This document shows, in pieces, positions 1-7,615 of a stretch of DNA of 64,000 nucleotides (within the stretch, counting starts at the first letter, position 1; each line of letters begins with the position of its first letter). A model generated the notes under the pieces. It did not search any database. It was not told the origin of the DNA and saw only the letters and a program-made list of their open reading frames with translations. This stretch comes from Luteibacter anthropi. Lineage in GTDB: Bacteria > Pseudomonadota > Gammaproteobacteria > Xanthomonadales > Rhodanobacteraceae. Both the position numbers and the translations under genes were made by a program. The stretch covers positions 124,001 to 188,000 of the forward strand of contig NZ_JAARLZ010000005.1 in NCBI RefSeq assembly GCF_011759365.1, given 5' to 3'.

Positions 1-687
1 GATGAACGCCGCAAGGTCTGGCTGCATCACGGCAGCTCCATCAGCCAGGGCTCCAACGCCGCAAGCGCGAGCACCATCTGGCCAGCACTCGTATCCCTTG
101 CAGGCAACGTCGATCTGATCAACCTGGGTTTCGGCGGCAGTGCCCTGCTCGATCCATTCATCGCTCGCACGCTGCGCGATACCGCAGCCGACTTCATCAG
201 CGTGAAAATGGGCATCAACCTGGTCAACACCGACCTGATGCGCCTGCGTGCTTTCGTGCCTGCGGTGCATGGTTTTCTCGATACTGTGCGCGAAGGACAT
301 CCGGACACACCGCTGCTGGTGATTTCCCCGCTGTACTGCCCGATCCACGAAACCACGCCGGGTCCCGGCGCCTTCGATACCGAAGCACTGATGGAAGGCA
401 AGGTCATGTTTCGAGCCACGGGCAACCCCGCCGAAAGCGCCGCCGGCAAGCTCACCCTCGAAACGATTCGCCGCGAACTCGCCCACATCATGGCGCAACG
501 AACGAAAACTGACCCTCATCTGCACTATCTGGATGGGCAGGTGCTTTACGGAGCAGCCGATCACGATGCACTACCACTGCTCGACCGCCTGCACCCTGAC
601 GCCGCCACGCATCAGCTGATAGGCGAGCGGTTTGTCACGGCGGCGTTTGGTCCGAATGGCGCCTTCCTCAAACCGCCCGCCGGGTAA
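1..687 (+). CDS. SGNH/GDSL-family hydrolase, 5' end outside window
   Basis: The open frame runs from the first base, so the N-terminus is missing and the methionine at 202 is internal. Translated from base 1 it gives the block I motif HGSSISQG with the candidate nucleophile serine, an FGGSALLDPF stretch that fits the block II glycine region, GINLVN near the position of the block III Gly-x-Asn motif, and a C-terminal DRLHPD that fits the catalytic Asp-x-x-His of block V. This makes it an esterase/lipase-like acylhydrolase of the SGNH superfamily. The substrate cannot be told; many relatives deacetylate glycans or cleave esters. Its 3' end overlaps the convergent flavoprotein gene by 20 bp. The family call is good and the specificity is unknown. 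Confidence 0.8.
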   Translation, partial: DERRKVWLHHGSSISQGSNAASASTIWPALVSLAGNVDLINLGFGGSALLDPFIARTLRDTAADFISVKMGINLVNTDLMRLRAFVPAVHGFLDTVREGHPDTPLLVISPLYCPIHETTPGPGAFDTEALMEGKVMFRATGNPAESAAGKLTLETIRRELAHIMAQRTKTDPHLHYLDGQVLYGAADHDALPLLDRLHPDAATHQLIGERFVTAAFGPNGAFLKPPAG

Positions 688-2467
688 AACCGTCGGCGCT
701 CCAATCCTCGCTACCCACGCCGTGGTGCACCACGAACAGGCCATCGGGATCGTAGCGGCGCTTCACTGCGAGCAAGCGCGGGTAATGAGTGCCCCAGAAG
801 GCCGACTGCCAGTTGGGCTGGAAGTAATCGCTCTCGGAGACGTAGGCACCGCCGGCCGGGGCAACCTTGCGCAATTCGGCCAGCGCCGCGCCAAGGTCAC
901 GCTGGTCGCGACGGGCCTGCGCCGCATCGACGTGCACAGGGTCCATGCCCGGATACGCAGGCTCGGCATCCGCACCCATGATGGCCAGGGCAAAGGCATC
1001 AAGCACCTGTGGATTCATCGACGTGTCCCGTGTGCGCCGGATCGATTCCGCCGTGCCTCCGGCCATGCCCTTGCCGAAGAACAATTCCATGCCATGGTGG
1101 CGCGTGGCACGGAACAGGGTGTCCACGAGCCCTGCACGGCGATGATCGTCCAGCAGTGAAGACGGCAGCCAGATCGAACGATAGTCGTGGATGAACCAGC
1201 CGGCCTCATGCTGCTGGCCGTTCCAGATGATGTTCCGTGCCGGCGCACCGGGACGCTCGTCGTTGAGCATGTGCCCCGGGAAATGTTCGTGGAAATAGGC
1301 ACCATCCCACAGATGCTGCGCAGGCACGGTCAGCACATTGACCGGCTCTTCCAGCGTGTATTCGCTGCGCTGGCCCACCCAGTCGATGAACGGTGACCAG
1401 GCATGCTTCACTGCGGCATCGTCCATGTCCTGGAACATCATCGTCAGGTTGAGCACGTTGTCCTTGCGCAGGGTGATGTGCTCGCCCCAGCGCGGATTGA
1501 ACATATCACTGGCGTAGAACGCGAAGAAGCGATCAAGCAAGGCACGAAACGCCTCGTCCGTCGCCGCACGAATGCTTCCTCCCACGCCACCAAAAAACTG
1601 CGGCAGTTCATACGTGCGCAGGGTGACCCGGGTCACCACGCCGAAACTCCCGCCGCCACCGCCTTTCAACGCCCAGAACAAGTCGGGGTTTCTCGCTGGA
1701 TTCGCGATGACCACACGGCCATCGGCTGTCACCACTTCGGCTTCCAGCAGATTGCTGGCCGCGCTGCCGAAGCGCTTGGAGAAATGCCCGAAACCACCAC
1801 CCTGCACCAGGCCGGCCACGCCCACGGTCAGGCAGCCACCGCCTTGCACATAGCGACCGCCCCGCGTGGTCACGGCATCGTAGGCATCCATCCAGATGCA
1901 CCCACCGCCCAGGCTCACGGCATGTTCCGCGGCATGGCCTTCGCAACCCTCGGGCACGAAGGCATCGTGCAGGGTCACGGCATTCATGGGACGGGTCCAG
2001 ACCAGAAGCGCATCGGCGCCGCACGAGGTGCCCTGATAGCTGTGACCGCCGCCCTTCACCACCAGGCGTAAACGATGCGTGCGGGCGAAATTCACTGCCG
2101 CCGCCACATCCGCCGCGCTCTCTGCAGCCACGGCCCAGGGGCTGGGCTGGGATGTCCATGCGCCGAACCAGCCGCTGGTCTGCGTCAGGCTCACCTGGTC
2201 GCCCAGGTAGTACGGGTTGTGCAGGTTGCGCAGCGCCTCGGCCCGTGACGTGGCCGAGGCCGCGCCGGAAAAAGGCGATACCGGATTGAGCAACCGGCCA
2301 CCGACCTGCCGGCGAAGATCCTCCCATGCCCCCGTATCCGGCCATGCGGCATCGCCAGGCCGTACCCGAGACATGGCGCCACCACGCAAGGCTCCGGCCA
2401 TGGTCGAAAAGGCGGCAGGCAGGAGCGGGAGGGCCAGTCCGGCCTTCAGGAGATCGCGGCGACGCAT
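668..2467 (-). CDS. Tat-exported FAD-binding oxidoreductase with BBE domain
   Basis: This 599-residue flavoprotein starts with a twin-arginine signal (MRRRDLLKAG followed by a hydrophobic stretch), so it is probably exported folded. The FAD_binding_4 domain covers about residues 110-290 and a berberine-bridge (BBE) tail covers about 550-595. His142 in GGGHSYQG is the usual histidine for covalent FAD attachment. Cys212 in QGGGCLTVG sits where bicovalent BBE enzymes attach FAD through cysteine, so dual linkage is predicted. Characterised relatives oxidise carbohydrates or alcohols with O2. A GAAGGAAG ribosome site lies just upstream of the ATG. It stands alone and converges on the SGNH hydrolase. 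The family is certain; the substrate is not. Confidence 0.88.
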   Translation of the reverse strand: MRRRDLLKAGLALPLLPAAFSTMAGALRGGAMSRVRPGDAAWPDTGAWEDLRRQVGGRLLNPVSPFSGAASATSRAEALRNLHNPYYLGDQVSLTQTSGWFGAWTSQPSPWAVAAESAADVAAAVNFARTHRLRLVVKGGGHSYQGTSCGADALLVWTRPMNAVTLHDAFVPEGCEGHAAEHAVSLGGGCIWMDAYDAVTTRGGRYVQGGGCLTVGVAGLVQGGGFGHFSKRFGSAASNLLEAEVVTADGRVVIANPARNPDLFWALKGGGGGSFGVVTRVTLRTYELPQFFGGVGGSIRAATDEAFRALLDRFFAFYASDMFNPRWGEHITLRKDNVLNLTMMFQDMDDAAVKHAWSPFIDWVGQRSEYTLEEPVNVLTVPAQHLWDGAYFHEHFPGHMLNDERPGAPARNIIWNGQQHEAGWFIHDYRSIWLPSSLLDDHRRAGLVDTLFRATRHHGMELFFGKGMAGGTAESIRRTRDTSMNPQVLDAFALAIMGADAEPAYPGMDPVHVDAAQARRDQRDLGAALAELRKVAPAGGAYVSESDYFQPNWQSAFWGTHYPRLLAVKRRYDPDGLFVVHHGVGSEDWSADGFTRRAV

Positions 2468-2569
2468 GGGGCTTCCTTCACGTAGGGGAGCAGGTCATCG
2501 CACATTGTGACGCCCATACGTACCACCGTCATGGCGGTTTACGCCCCTTTACCCGCATCCTCGCGTGTT

Positions 2570-2836
2570 TCAGCGCAAGTAACTGCGCAGCACCGCCAGC
2601 ACGGGTTCCAGTTCATGCAGGGCATGCGGATTACTCTCCGCCACATGCTCGCGCAGGTGGTCTTCCAGCATCTGGCTCATGAGCCCCTGTACGGCGCCGC
2701 GAATCGATGCCACCTGCTGGAGCACGGCATCGCAGCCCGTATCGCCTTCAAGGGCTTTTTCCAGCGAGGCCACCTGGCCGCTGATTCGCCGGACACGGGT
2801 GATAAGGGCTTTCTTGTTGGCAATGGTATGGGACAT
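2570..2836 (-). CDS. RcnR/FrmR-family (CsoR superfamily) metal-sensing repressor
   Basis: This 88-residue all-helical DUF156 protein matches E. coli RcnR at the N-terminus (MSHTI) and in the core (VLQQVASIRGAVQGLMSQ). The four ligands known for Ni/Co binding in RcnR are all in register: His3, Cys35, His60 and His64. FrmR-type formaldehyde sensors lack the His3/His64 pair, so nickel or cobalt (possibly zinc) sensing is more likely. The gene is divergent from a DmeF-type efflux pump, with a GC-rich palindrome in the 56-bp gap, which is the arrangement expected for a repressor that releases DNA when metal binds. The Rhizobium dmeR-dmeF pair has the same partners in a single operon. Confidence 0.85.
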   Translation of the reverse strand: MSHTIANKKALITRVRRISGQVASLEKALEGDTGCDAVLQQVASIRGAVQGLMSQMLEDHLREHVAESNPHALHELEPVLAVLRSYLR

Positions 2837-2860
2837 GACAACCTCTTCGTCGGGTGGATA

Positions 2861-2881
2861 GTATAGGGGGGTACCCTATAC
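2861..2881. promoter_or_regulatory. Predicted RcnR/DmeR operator palindrome
   Basis: Perfect 8-bp arms GTATAGGG and CCCTATAC flank a 5-bp spacer GGGTA, giving a run of six G next to the centre. RcnR/CsoR-family operators are G/C tracts flanked by AT-rich inverted repeats. It lies between the regulator start (2836, minus) and the transporter start (2893, plus), so a single bound repressor could shut both promoters. It also argues against the upstream in-frame ATG at 2854 as the dmeF start, because that start would put the operator inside the coding region. Confidence 0.75.
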
Positions 2882-2892
2882 AGGCCAAGGCC

Positions 2893-3870
2893 ATGATGAC
2901 GCCCGATCCGCGCCCCTTCCAGCATTCCCATCACTTCAACGAAGGCAATCCCCTCGCCGAGAAGAACACACTGATAGCCGTCGCGATCACCGCCGTCATG
3001 ATGGTGGTGGAGATTGCAGGAGGATACCTCTTTCACTCCATGGCCCTGCTGGCCGATGGCTGGCACATGAGTTCCCATGCGCTGGCCCTGGGGATTTCTG
3101 CCGCCGCCTACGTCATCGCCCGCCGGTTGACCTCGGATCGCCGCTTCGCCTTCGGCACCTGGAAGATCGAAGTGCTGGGGGGCTATAGCAGCGCGCTCCT
3201 ACTGGGCGTCGTGGCGATCTTCATGCTCGTACAGTCCATCGAGCATCTCGTGCATCCGGTACCCATCAGTTACGACGAAGCCCTTCCCATCGGCGTGGTC
3301 GGCCTGCTGGTGAACCTGCTTTGCGCATGGCTTCTGAAGGGTGCCCATCACGGTCACGATCATCATGGCCACGACCATCACGGCCATGATGCACATCACC
3401 ACTACGAAGACATCAACCTTCGCTCCGCCTATCTGCATGTGGTGGCCGATGCCGCCACCTCCGTACTGGCCATCTTCGCGCTGCTGGGTGGCAAGCTGTT
3501 CGGCATCGCCTGGCTCGATCCGGTGATGGGCATCCTGGGCGCCTTCCTCGTCGCGCAGTGGGCCATCAGCCTGGTTCGTACATCGGGTCGCATCCTGCTC
3601 GACGGCGACATGGATCATCCCGTGGTCGATGAGATTCGCGAGGTCTTCGCGCAGGAGCTTCCCCATGCATCCATCAGCGACCTTCATGTATGGCGCGTGG
3701 GCAATGGTCGTTTCGCCTGCATCGTCGCTGTCGTGAGCGAACGACCGTTGTCTGCGGATACCGTGCGCAGGCATCTGTCCGTTCATGAAGAACTGGTGCA
3801 CGTCACGGTGGAAATCAGCGGTTATCACGCAACGGAAGCCACGCTGCATGGCATGGCCACGCCTGCATGA
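2893..3870 (+). CDS. dmeF: DmeF-type cation diffusion facilitator (Co/Ni/divalent cation efflux)
   Basis: This is a CDF-family inner-membrane metal/proton antiporter of about 325 residues with six predicted membrane segments and a C-terminal cytoplasmic domain. Membrane metal-site residues are visible: Asp55/His58 in ADGWHMSSHA, a DmeF signature, and the second H-x3-D at His182/Asp186 (HVVADAATS). A His-rich cytoplasmic loop at about residues 152-171 (repeats of HHGHD) and an N-terminal HSHHF motif would collect metal. ATG 2893 (or 2896) is chosen because the operator at 2861-2881 must be upstream. It is paired with the divergent RcnR-like repressor. Cobalt/nickel export is favoured over zinc by the DmeF signature and the repressor ligands, but is inferred. 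Confidence 0.85.
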   Translation: MMTPDPRPFQHSHHFNEGNPLAEKNTLIAVAITAVMMVVEIAGGYLFHSMALLADGWHMSSHALALGISAAAYVIARRLTSDRRFAFGTWKIEVLGGYSSALLLGVVAIFMLVQSIEHLVHPVPISYDEALPIGVVGLLVNLLCAWLLKGAHHGHDHHGHDHHGHDAHHHYEDINLRSAYLHVVADAATSVLAIFALLGGKLFGIAWLDPVMGILGAFLVAQWAISLVRTSGRILLDGDMDHPVVDEIREVFAQELPHASISDLHVWRVGNGRFACIVAVVSERPLSADTVRRHLSVHEELVHVTVEISGYHATEATLHGMATPA

Positions 3871-3935
3871 GGCGATCGTTTTCGGCCGTCCATCTGCAAA
3901 CCCGCATTACATTGCTGCAATGCAGGAGATTTTCG

Positions 3936-3965
3936 TTGACAGGCCCCTGCGAGCCTGAGTATCGT
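3936..3965 (+). promoter_or_regulatory. Candidate sigma70 promoter
   Basis: A perfect -35 box TTGACA (3936-3941), an 18-bp spacer and a TATCGT -10 box (3960-3965) lie 66 bp after dmeF. Transcription from here would give an untranslated leader of about 510 nt before the SpeD-like gene at 4480. This is sequence pattern only. Confidence 0.45.
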
Positions 3966-3970
3966 GCCCC

Positions 3971-4479
3971 GGCCTTACGGGTCTCCCGTGGCACTTGTCT
4001 GGTTACCCACCTGCGAGAAATGGACAGTTACCCTAGTAGCCGCACCGATAACGGAGTCATCGCTCCGATGTCGGTGCCTAATGAAAACTTGGACGCCAGC
4101 AGCGGCCGCATCCGGTCGACCGGCGCTTTCCTCGCCTAGGGAAGTCCGGCCGTCGTCTGTGCTGCCTACGGCGCACAGGCGATGAGCCATGAAAACAACT
4201 CTTTTCCCCTTGATCAGCCGGACCTGCGTCCGCGCCCTGCCACGCCCGGGCCACGCCCGGGCGCGTCGCTGCAACATCCACGCTGACATGCGCCCTCCAT
4301 CTCGCTGACCGACGACGCGGCCACGCCGCATCGTCGCGCGCCGGCACGTTCCGTGTCGTCGTGACAACTCACTGCCTCTGAAATAACGCAGGCCCTCCTG
4401 TCGCGTGACCGTGCGCCTTTTACGGCCACCTCGCGATACGAGCCCGCGCGTCCCGTCACGCCTTCAGCGAGTACTTCCC
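3971..4479 (+). other. Long non-coding leader with hairpins, class unknown
   Basis: This gap of about 500 bp has no convincing gene; the short open frames in it lack ribosome sites and family resemblance. The clearest structure is a two-part hairpin at 4042-4077 (outer arms GCACCGA/TCGGTGC, inner arms CGGAG/CTCCG). Further down are CCGG-TCGA-CCGG near 4112 and an unusually long stretch before the next start. A cis-regulatory RNA controlling the downstream SpeD-like/TonB operon is possible. I could not match it to cobalamin, TPP, SAM, M-box, guanidine or c-di-GMP riboswitch consensus elements by eye. Confidence 0.3.
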
Positions 4480-4908
4480 ATGCACAGCATTCACTTCCTT
4501 GGCGAATGGCTAGGCTGCCGCACGTCTGTCGATGCCCTTCGTGACCCTGCATCCATCCGCGCACTTTGCGTGGAGCATGTGATGCGCCATCACGTGAGCA
4601 TTGCGGGCGACCTGTTCGCCGCTTCGGCCCACGAAGGTGTCGTCGGCACCATCATGGCCGACGACATGCACATCGTGTTGCGCACGTTTCCCGATCGGCA
4701 CGCCGTCGATATCGACCTGTACGCGTCGTCACGACACAACGCGGACATCGGCATGGTGTTCCACCTGCTTTCCGATCTCTGCGACGACTTCAAGCCCACT
4801 CGCACCATGCTGCACCGGGTACAGCATGGCACCGACTCCCAGGTCATGGGCCGCACACCGGTCAGGCCCACGCGCAGTTCCGGATTCACCAGCTGGCGAG
4901 CGGCCTGA
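4480..4908 (+). CDS. SpeD-like (AdoMet decarboxylase fold) protein lacking catalytic residues
   Basis: This 142-residue protein shows the S-adenosylmethionine decarboxylase pattern: an N-terminal HFLGEWLGC strand, then EGVVGTIMADDMHIVLRTFPD, then VDIDLYAS. In active SpeD the middle part reads ESHxSIHTxPE, cut between Glu and Ser to make the pyruvoyl group. Here the pyruvoyl serine is Met (DMH for ESH), the processing histidine is Arg (LRT for IHT) and the catalytic cysteine of FTCG is Ser (YASS). Self-cleavage and decarboxylation are therefore not expected, suggesting a binding or regulatory role. ATG 4480 opens the homology; the upstream GTG 4405 adds residues without resemblance. It is followed at 78 bp by a TonB receptor, probably in one transcript. 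Function unknown. Confidence 0.72.
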   Translation: MHSIHFLGEWLGCRTSVDALRDPASIRALCVEHVMRHHVSIAGDLFAASAHEGVVGTIMADDMHIVLRTFPDRHAVDIDLYASSRHNADIGMVFHLLSDLCDDFKPTRTMLHRVQHGTDSQVMGRTPVRPTRSSGFTSWRAA

Positions 4909-4985
4909 CCACCGCCTCGCACCTTTCTCGCCAAGACGCCCACGCCGGCCCTGACCGGCGTCCGTACCCGCACCTGGATGTACCC

Positions 4986-7391
4986 ATGATTTTCCGCACG
5001 ATCAAGAATGCTTCCTCCGCCTGCCCGCGCGCCCAGTCGGTTCGCGCAACGCGCCCAGCCCACCTGCTATATGGCCTTCGTCTTCCCATGCTGGTCATCG
5101 GACTTGGCCTGCATGCCTTGCCGCTACATGCAGAGGACACGACGAAAAATACCAAGAAGCAGAAGAACGATGACACGCCGGTCGTGCTCGACGGTGTGTC
5201 CGTGGCCGCACCCACGTCGGGCGCGGCACTCGCGTCGATCCAGCCGGTGGGTGCCAACGCCTACGTGCTCAATCGCAGCGATTTCGAGGGCTCGCTCAGC
5301 GGAGACAATTCGCTTGCCCTGCTGAAGAAAGTGCCGGGGGCCTCCTATACCGCCACCGATGGCCTGGGCCTGGATATCTCGGCCACCAGCCTGTTCGTGC
5401 GTGGTTTCCGCATGAGCGAAATGGGCGTGACGTTCGAAGGCGTGCCGCTCAATGACAGCAGTTTCCTCTCGATGACCGGTACCAGCGTGGTCAACGTGGG
5501 GGTGCCCGATGCGGTCGGCTCCATCGACATCACACCGGGCTCCGCCCGTGAAAGCCTGTTTTCCAGCAGCGCCAACGGTGGTGGCATCGCCTATGCACTG
5601 GTGCAGCCTTCGGCAACAGCGGGCGCAACGGTAAAGCAGGCCTATGGAAGCAACCGGACGCTCGTAACGACGCTCTCCGGCCAAACCGGAAAGCTGGGCG
5701 AGAACGGTCCGGAAATCGTGGCGGACCTGCAACGGGTATCGGCGAACAAGTACCAGGCTGCCGGTACGCAGCACTTCCTGCGTGGCGACCTGAAGGTGAA
5801 GCAGGACGTGTCATGGGGCGACTTCACTTTCTTCTTCTCCGGCAGCCATGCCGAGGTGTGGGGTTACAACAACCTGTCGTTCGACATGATCCGCAACCTG
5901 GGCTGGAAGGCGGACAGCCGGTATCCGAACTATGCCGATGCCTATAACGCCGCACTTCCTGAGAACGCCGATGCATCGTGCGGCGTTTATACCTGCGGCA
6001 AGCTCACTTCCCTGCTGCCCTACGACACCGGCCAGACCACCAGCGACTACATCGAATCCATCACCCATCATTTCCGCATCTCGCCGGACCTGAGCGGAAG
6101 CGTCCAGCTCTATGGAGCGAACAGCAAGACCTACGCCAGTCTCGCCGACCCCAATACGCCCTCGCCCACCGGCGCGCCGTTTTCCGAGCAGGTGCAGAGC
6201 CCGAAGGTGAATCGCTTCGGTGGCATGCTCAACTTCACGTATACAGCCGGAAACCATACGCTCACAGCCGGCTTCTGGCAGGAGCGCACGAACTCGGATG
6301 CGAAAACCTCCTGGTATAACGAACCCTTGCTCGGTCAGGGTGCGCCGCTGAACACCACGGGACCGTATACCACGTATGGCCCGGCGTTCCAGATCGCCAA
6401 TGCATCGCACTGGCGTACCCGCTCGCGTCAGTTCTACCTGCACGACGATTACGCCATCAATGATGAGCTGACCCTTGGCATGGGTTTCAAGGGCGTAAGC
6501 TTCTCCACCACGGGTGGCGGCATCGGTGCCGACCAGGCTCCGTACGGCACCCTGCGGGTGAAGAACAACTTCCTGCCGCATCTTTCGCTGTTCTGGAGCC
6601 CGACACCGCAAACCGATGTCTTCGTGGATCTCGCCGAGTCCGAGAACGGCTATCGCGTAGCCCAGCGCGGCAATATCGGCTACACGGCATCCGTGTGGAC
6701 CGTGTCGAGCCAGGACGAATTCGACAAGGCCGTCCAGTCGATCCGCCCCGAATCCGACTGGAACCTCACCGCCGGTGTCGCTCATCGTTTCGACAACGTG
6801 ACCCTCACTTACGATGCGTTCTATAGCGTGATCCGCAACCGCCTGCTTTCCGCCGCGGTGGGCAGCCAGTTTGCCCAGGTGAATACGGTGGGCGTGATGC
6901 CGCGCATGCATATCTTCGGCAGCGATCTTGGCCTTACCGCCGACCTGTCCAGGCATGTGCAGGTGTACCAGGGCGTGGCCGTGGCGCGGTCGTTCTATGA
7001 TCGCGACTTCGCCGTGGACGGCAATGTCTTTCCCATCAAGGGCAAGGCCCAGCCGGGTTATCCCATCGTCTCGCTGGTCACCGACGTATCGGCGCACTTC
7101 AACGCCTGGCGCTTCGGTGCCACCAGCACCGAGTACCTGCGTCAGCCCTTCTCGTACGAGAATGATATCTACGTGCCGAACTACTGGCAGGTCAACGCCT
7201 ATGCCAGCTATACGCTGCCGGCCAGGGGCAATCGCCCGGAGCTCAGCTTCCGGCTGGATGCCAGCAACCTGATCAACCGGAAGAACATCGGCACGGCCAC
7301 GATTGCCGGCTCGCCGTTCTCCGGTGATTACCAGACGCTGCAGCGCAGCGCGCCCCGCCAGGTGCTGTTCAGCGTGTCCGCGCGGTACTGA
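4986..7391 (+). CDS. TonB-dependent outer-membrane receptor
   Basis: This receptor of about 801 residues has a long N-terminal leader ending near ALPLHA, a plug domain (about residues 60-210: DNSLALLKKVPGAS, FVRGFRMSEMGVTFEGVPLND, SSANGGGIAY), a 22-strand-type barrel, and a terminal aromatic strand ending SVSARY as outer-membrane barrels do. It imports a large or scarce ligand using TonB energy. No Fur box was seen, so the ligand need not be a siderophore. The start at ATG 4986 puts a hydrophobic segment at residues 33-48, an unusually late signal. It sits between a SpeD-like gene and a 33-residue membrane peptide. The substrate is unknown. Confidence 0.88.
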   Translation: MIFRTIKNASSACPRAQSVRATRPAHLLYGLRLPMLVIGLGLHALPLHAEDTTKNTKKQKNDDTPVVLDGVSVAAPTSGAALASIQPVGANAYVLNRSDFEGSLSGDNSLALLKKVPGASYTATDGLGLDISATSLFVRGFRMSEMGVTFEGVPLNDSSFLSMTGTSVVNVGVPDAVGSIDITPGSARESLFSSSANGGGIAYALVQPSATAGATVKQAYGSNRTLVTTLSGQTGKLGENGPEIVADLQRVSANKYQAAGTQHFLRGDLKVKQDVSWGDFTFFFSGSHAEVWGYNNLSFDMIRNLGWKADSRYPNYADAYNAALPENADASCGVYTCGKLTSLLPYDTGQTTSDYIESITHHFRISPDLSGSVQLYGANSKTYASLADPNTPSPTGAPFSEQVQSPKVNRFGGMLNFTYTAGNHTLTAGFWQERTNSDAKTSWYNEPLLGQGAPLNTTGPYTTYGPAFQIANASHWRTRSRQFYLHDDYAINDELTLGMGFKGVSFSTTGGGIGADQAPYGTLRVKNNFLPHLSLFWSPTPQTDVFVDLAESENGYRVAQRGNIGYTASVWTVSSQDEFDKAVQSIRPESDWNLTAGVAHRFDNVTLTYDAFYSVIRNRLLSAAVGSQFAQVNTVGVMPRMHIFGSDLGLTADLSRHVQVYQGVAVARSFYDRDFAVDGNVFPIKGKAQPGYPIVSLVTDVSAHFNAWRFGATSTEYLRQPFSYENDIYVPNYWQVNAYASYTLPARGNRPELSFRLDASNLINRKNIGTATIAGSPFSGDYQTLQRSAPRQVLFSVSARY

Positions 7392-7398
7392 CCACGAC

Positions 7399-7422
7399 GC
7401 GGCACCGGGGTTCCGGTGCCGC
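7399..7422 (+). other. Intercistronic hairpin after TonB receptor
   Basis: A perfect 10-bp stem (GCGGCACCGG / CCGGTGCCGC) with a four-base loop begins 8 bp after the receptor stop. It has no T-run, so it looks more like an mRNA-stabilising or attenuating hairpin between receptor and peptide than a full terminator. Confidence 0.6.
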
Positions 7423-7442
7423 CTCCCGCAGGAATCATCACC

Positions 7443-7544
7443 ATGCTGGACCTCATCAGACGCCATGCCTGGATGCTTGTTGCCTGGGTCGTGGCCGTGG
7501 CGATATGTATCACTGTCGGCTATGGCCTGGGGTCTCCATACTGA
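7443..7544 (+). CDS. 33-residue single-span membrane peptide
   Basis: A short frame starts at ATG 7443 and encodes MLDLIRRHAW, then a hydrophobic span (MLVAWVVAVAICITVGYGLG), then SPY. Two arginines before the span predict an N-in orientation. An AGGA ribosome site lies about 9 bases upstream. It follows the TonB receptor by 51 bp with a strong hairpin between, so it is likely translated from the same mRNA. Such microproteins often modulate a larger membrane partner, but nothing shows the partner here. It could be a chance frame; the ribosome site, the clean transmembrane pattern and the position argue for a real gene. Confidence 0.5.
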   Translation: MLDLIRRHAWMLVAWVVAVAICITVGYGLGSPY

Positions 7545-7615
7545 CTCCACAGTTCGTCCATGGGCTTACAACACGGGCGTCATAACGTGCGGACATCCCC
7601 CGCAAGTCCGCCCCC

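Noticed and set aside
3346-3402. Short tandem DNA repeat (catcacggccatgat units)
   Set aside because: It encodes the His-rich metal-binding loop of the CDF transporter, so the repetition is explained by protein function.
3867-4139. 90-residue open frame after dmeF
   Set aside because: No homology and it overlaps the end of dmeF and the candidate promoter.
4131-4160. AGGGAAGTCCGG string resembling RNase P RNA or a cobalamin riboswitch
   Set aside because: The other conserved parts of rnpB (ACAGnnA, GGTAA regions) and of the cobalamin aptamer (GCAAC, GCCACTG) are missing.
5811-7550. 579-residue open frame on the minus strand
   Set aside because: Antisense shadow of the TonB receptor; no motifs and no ribosome site.
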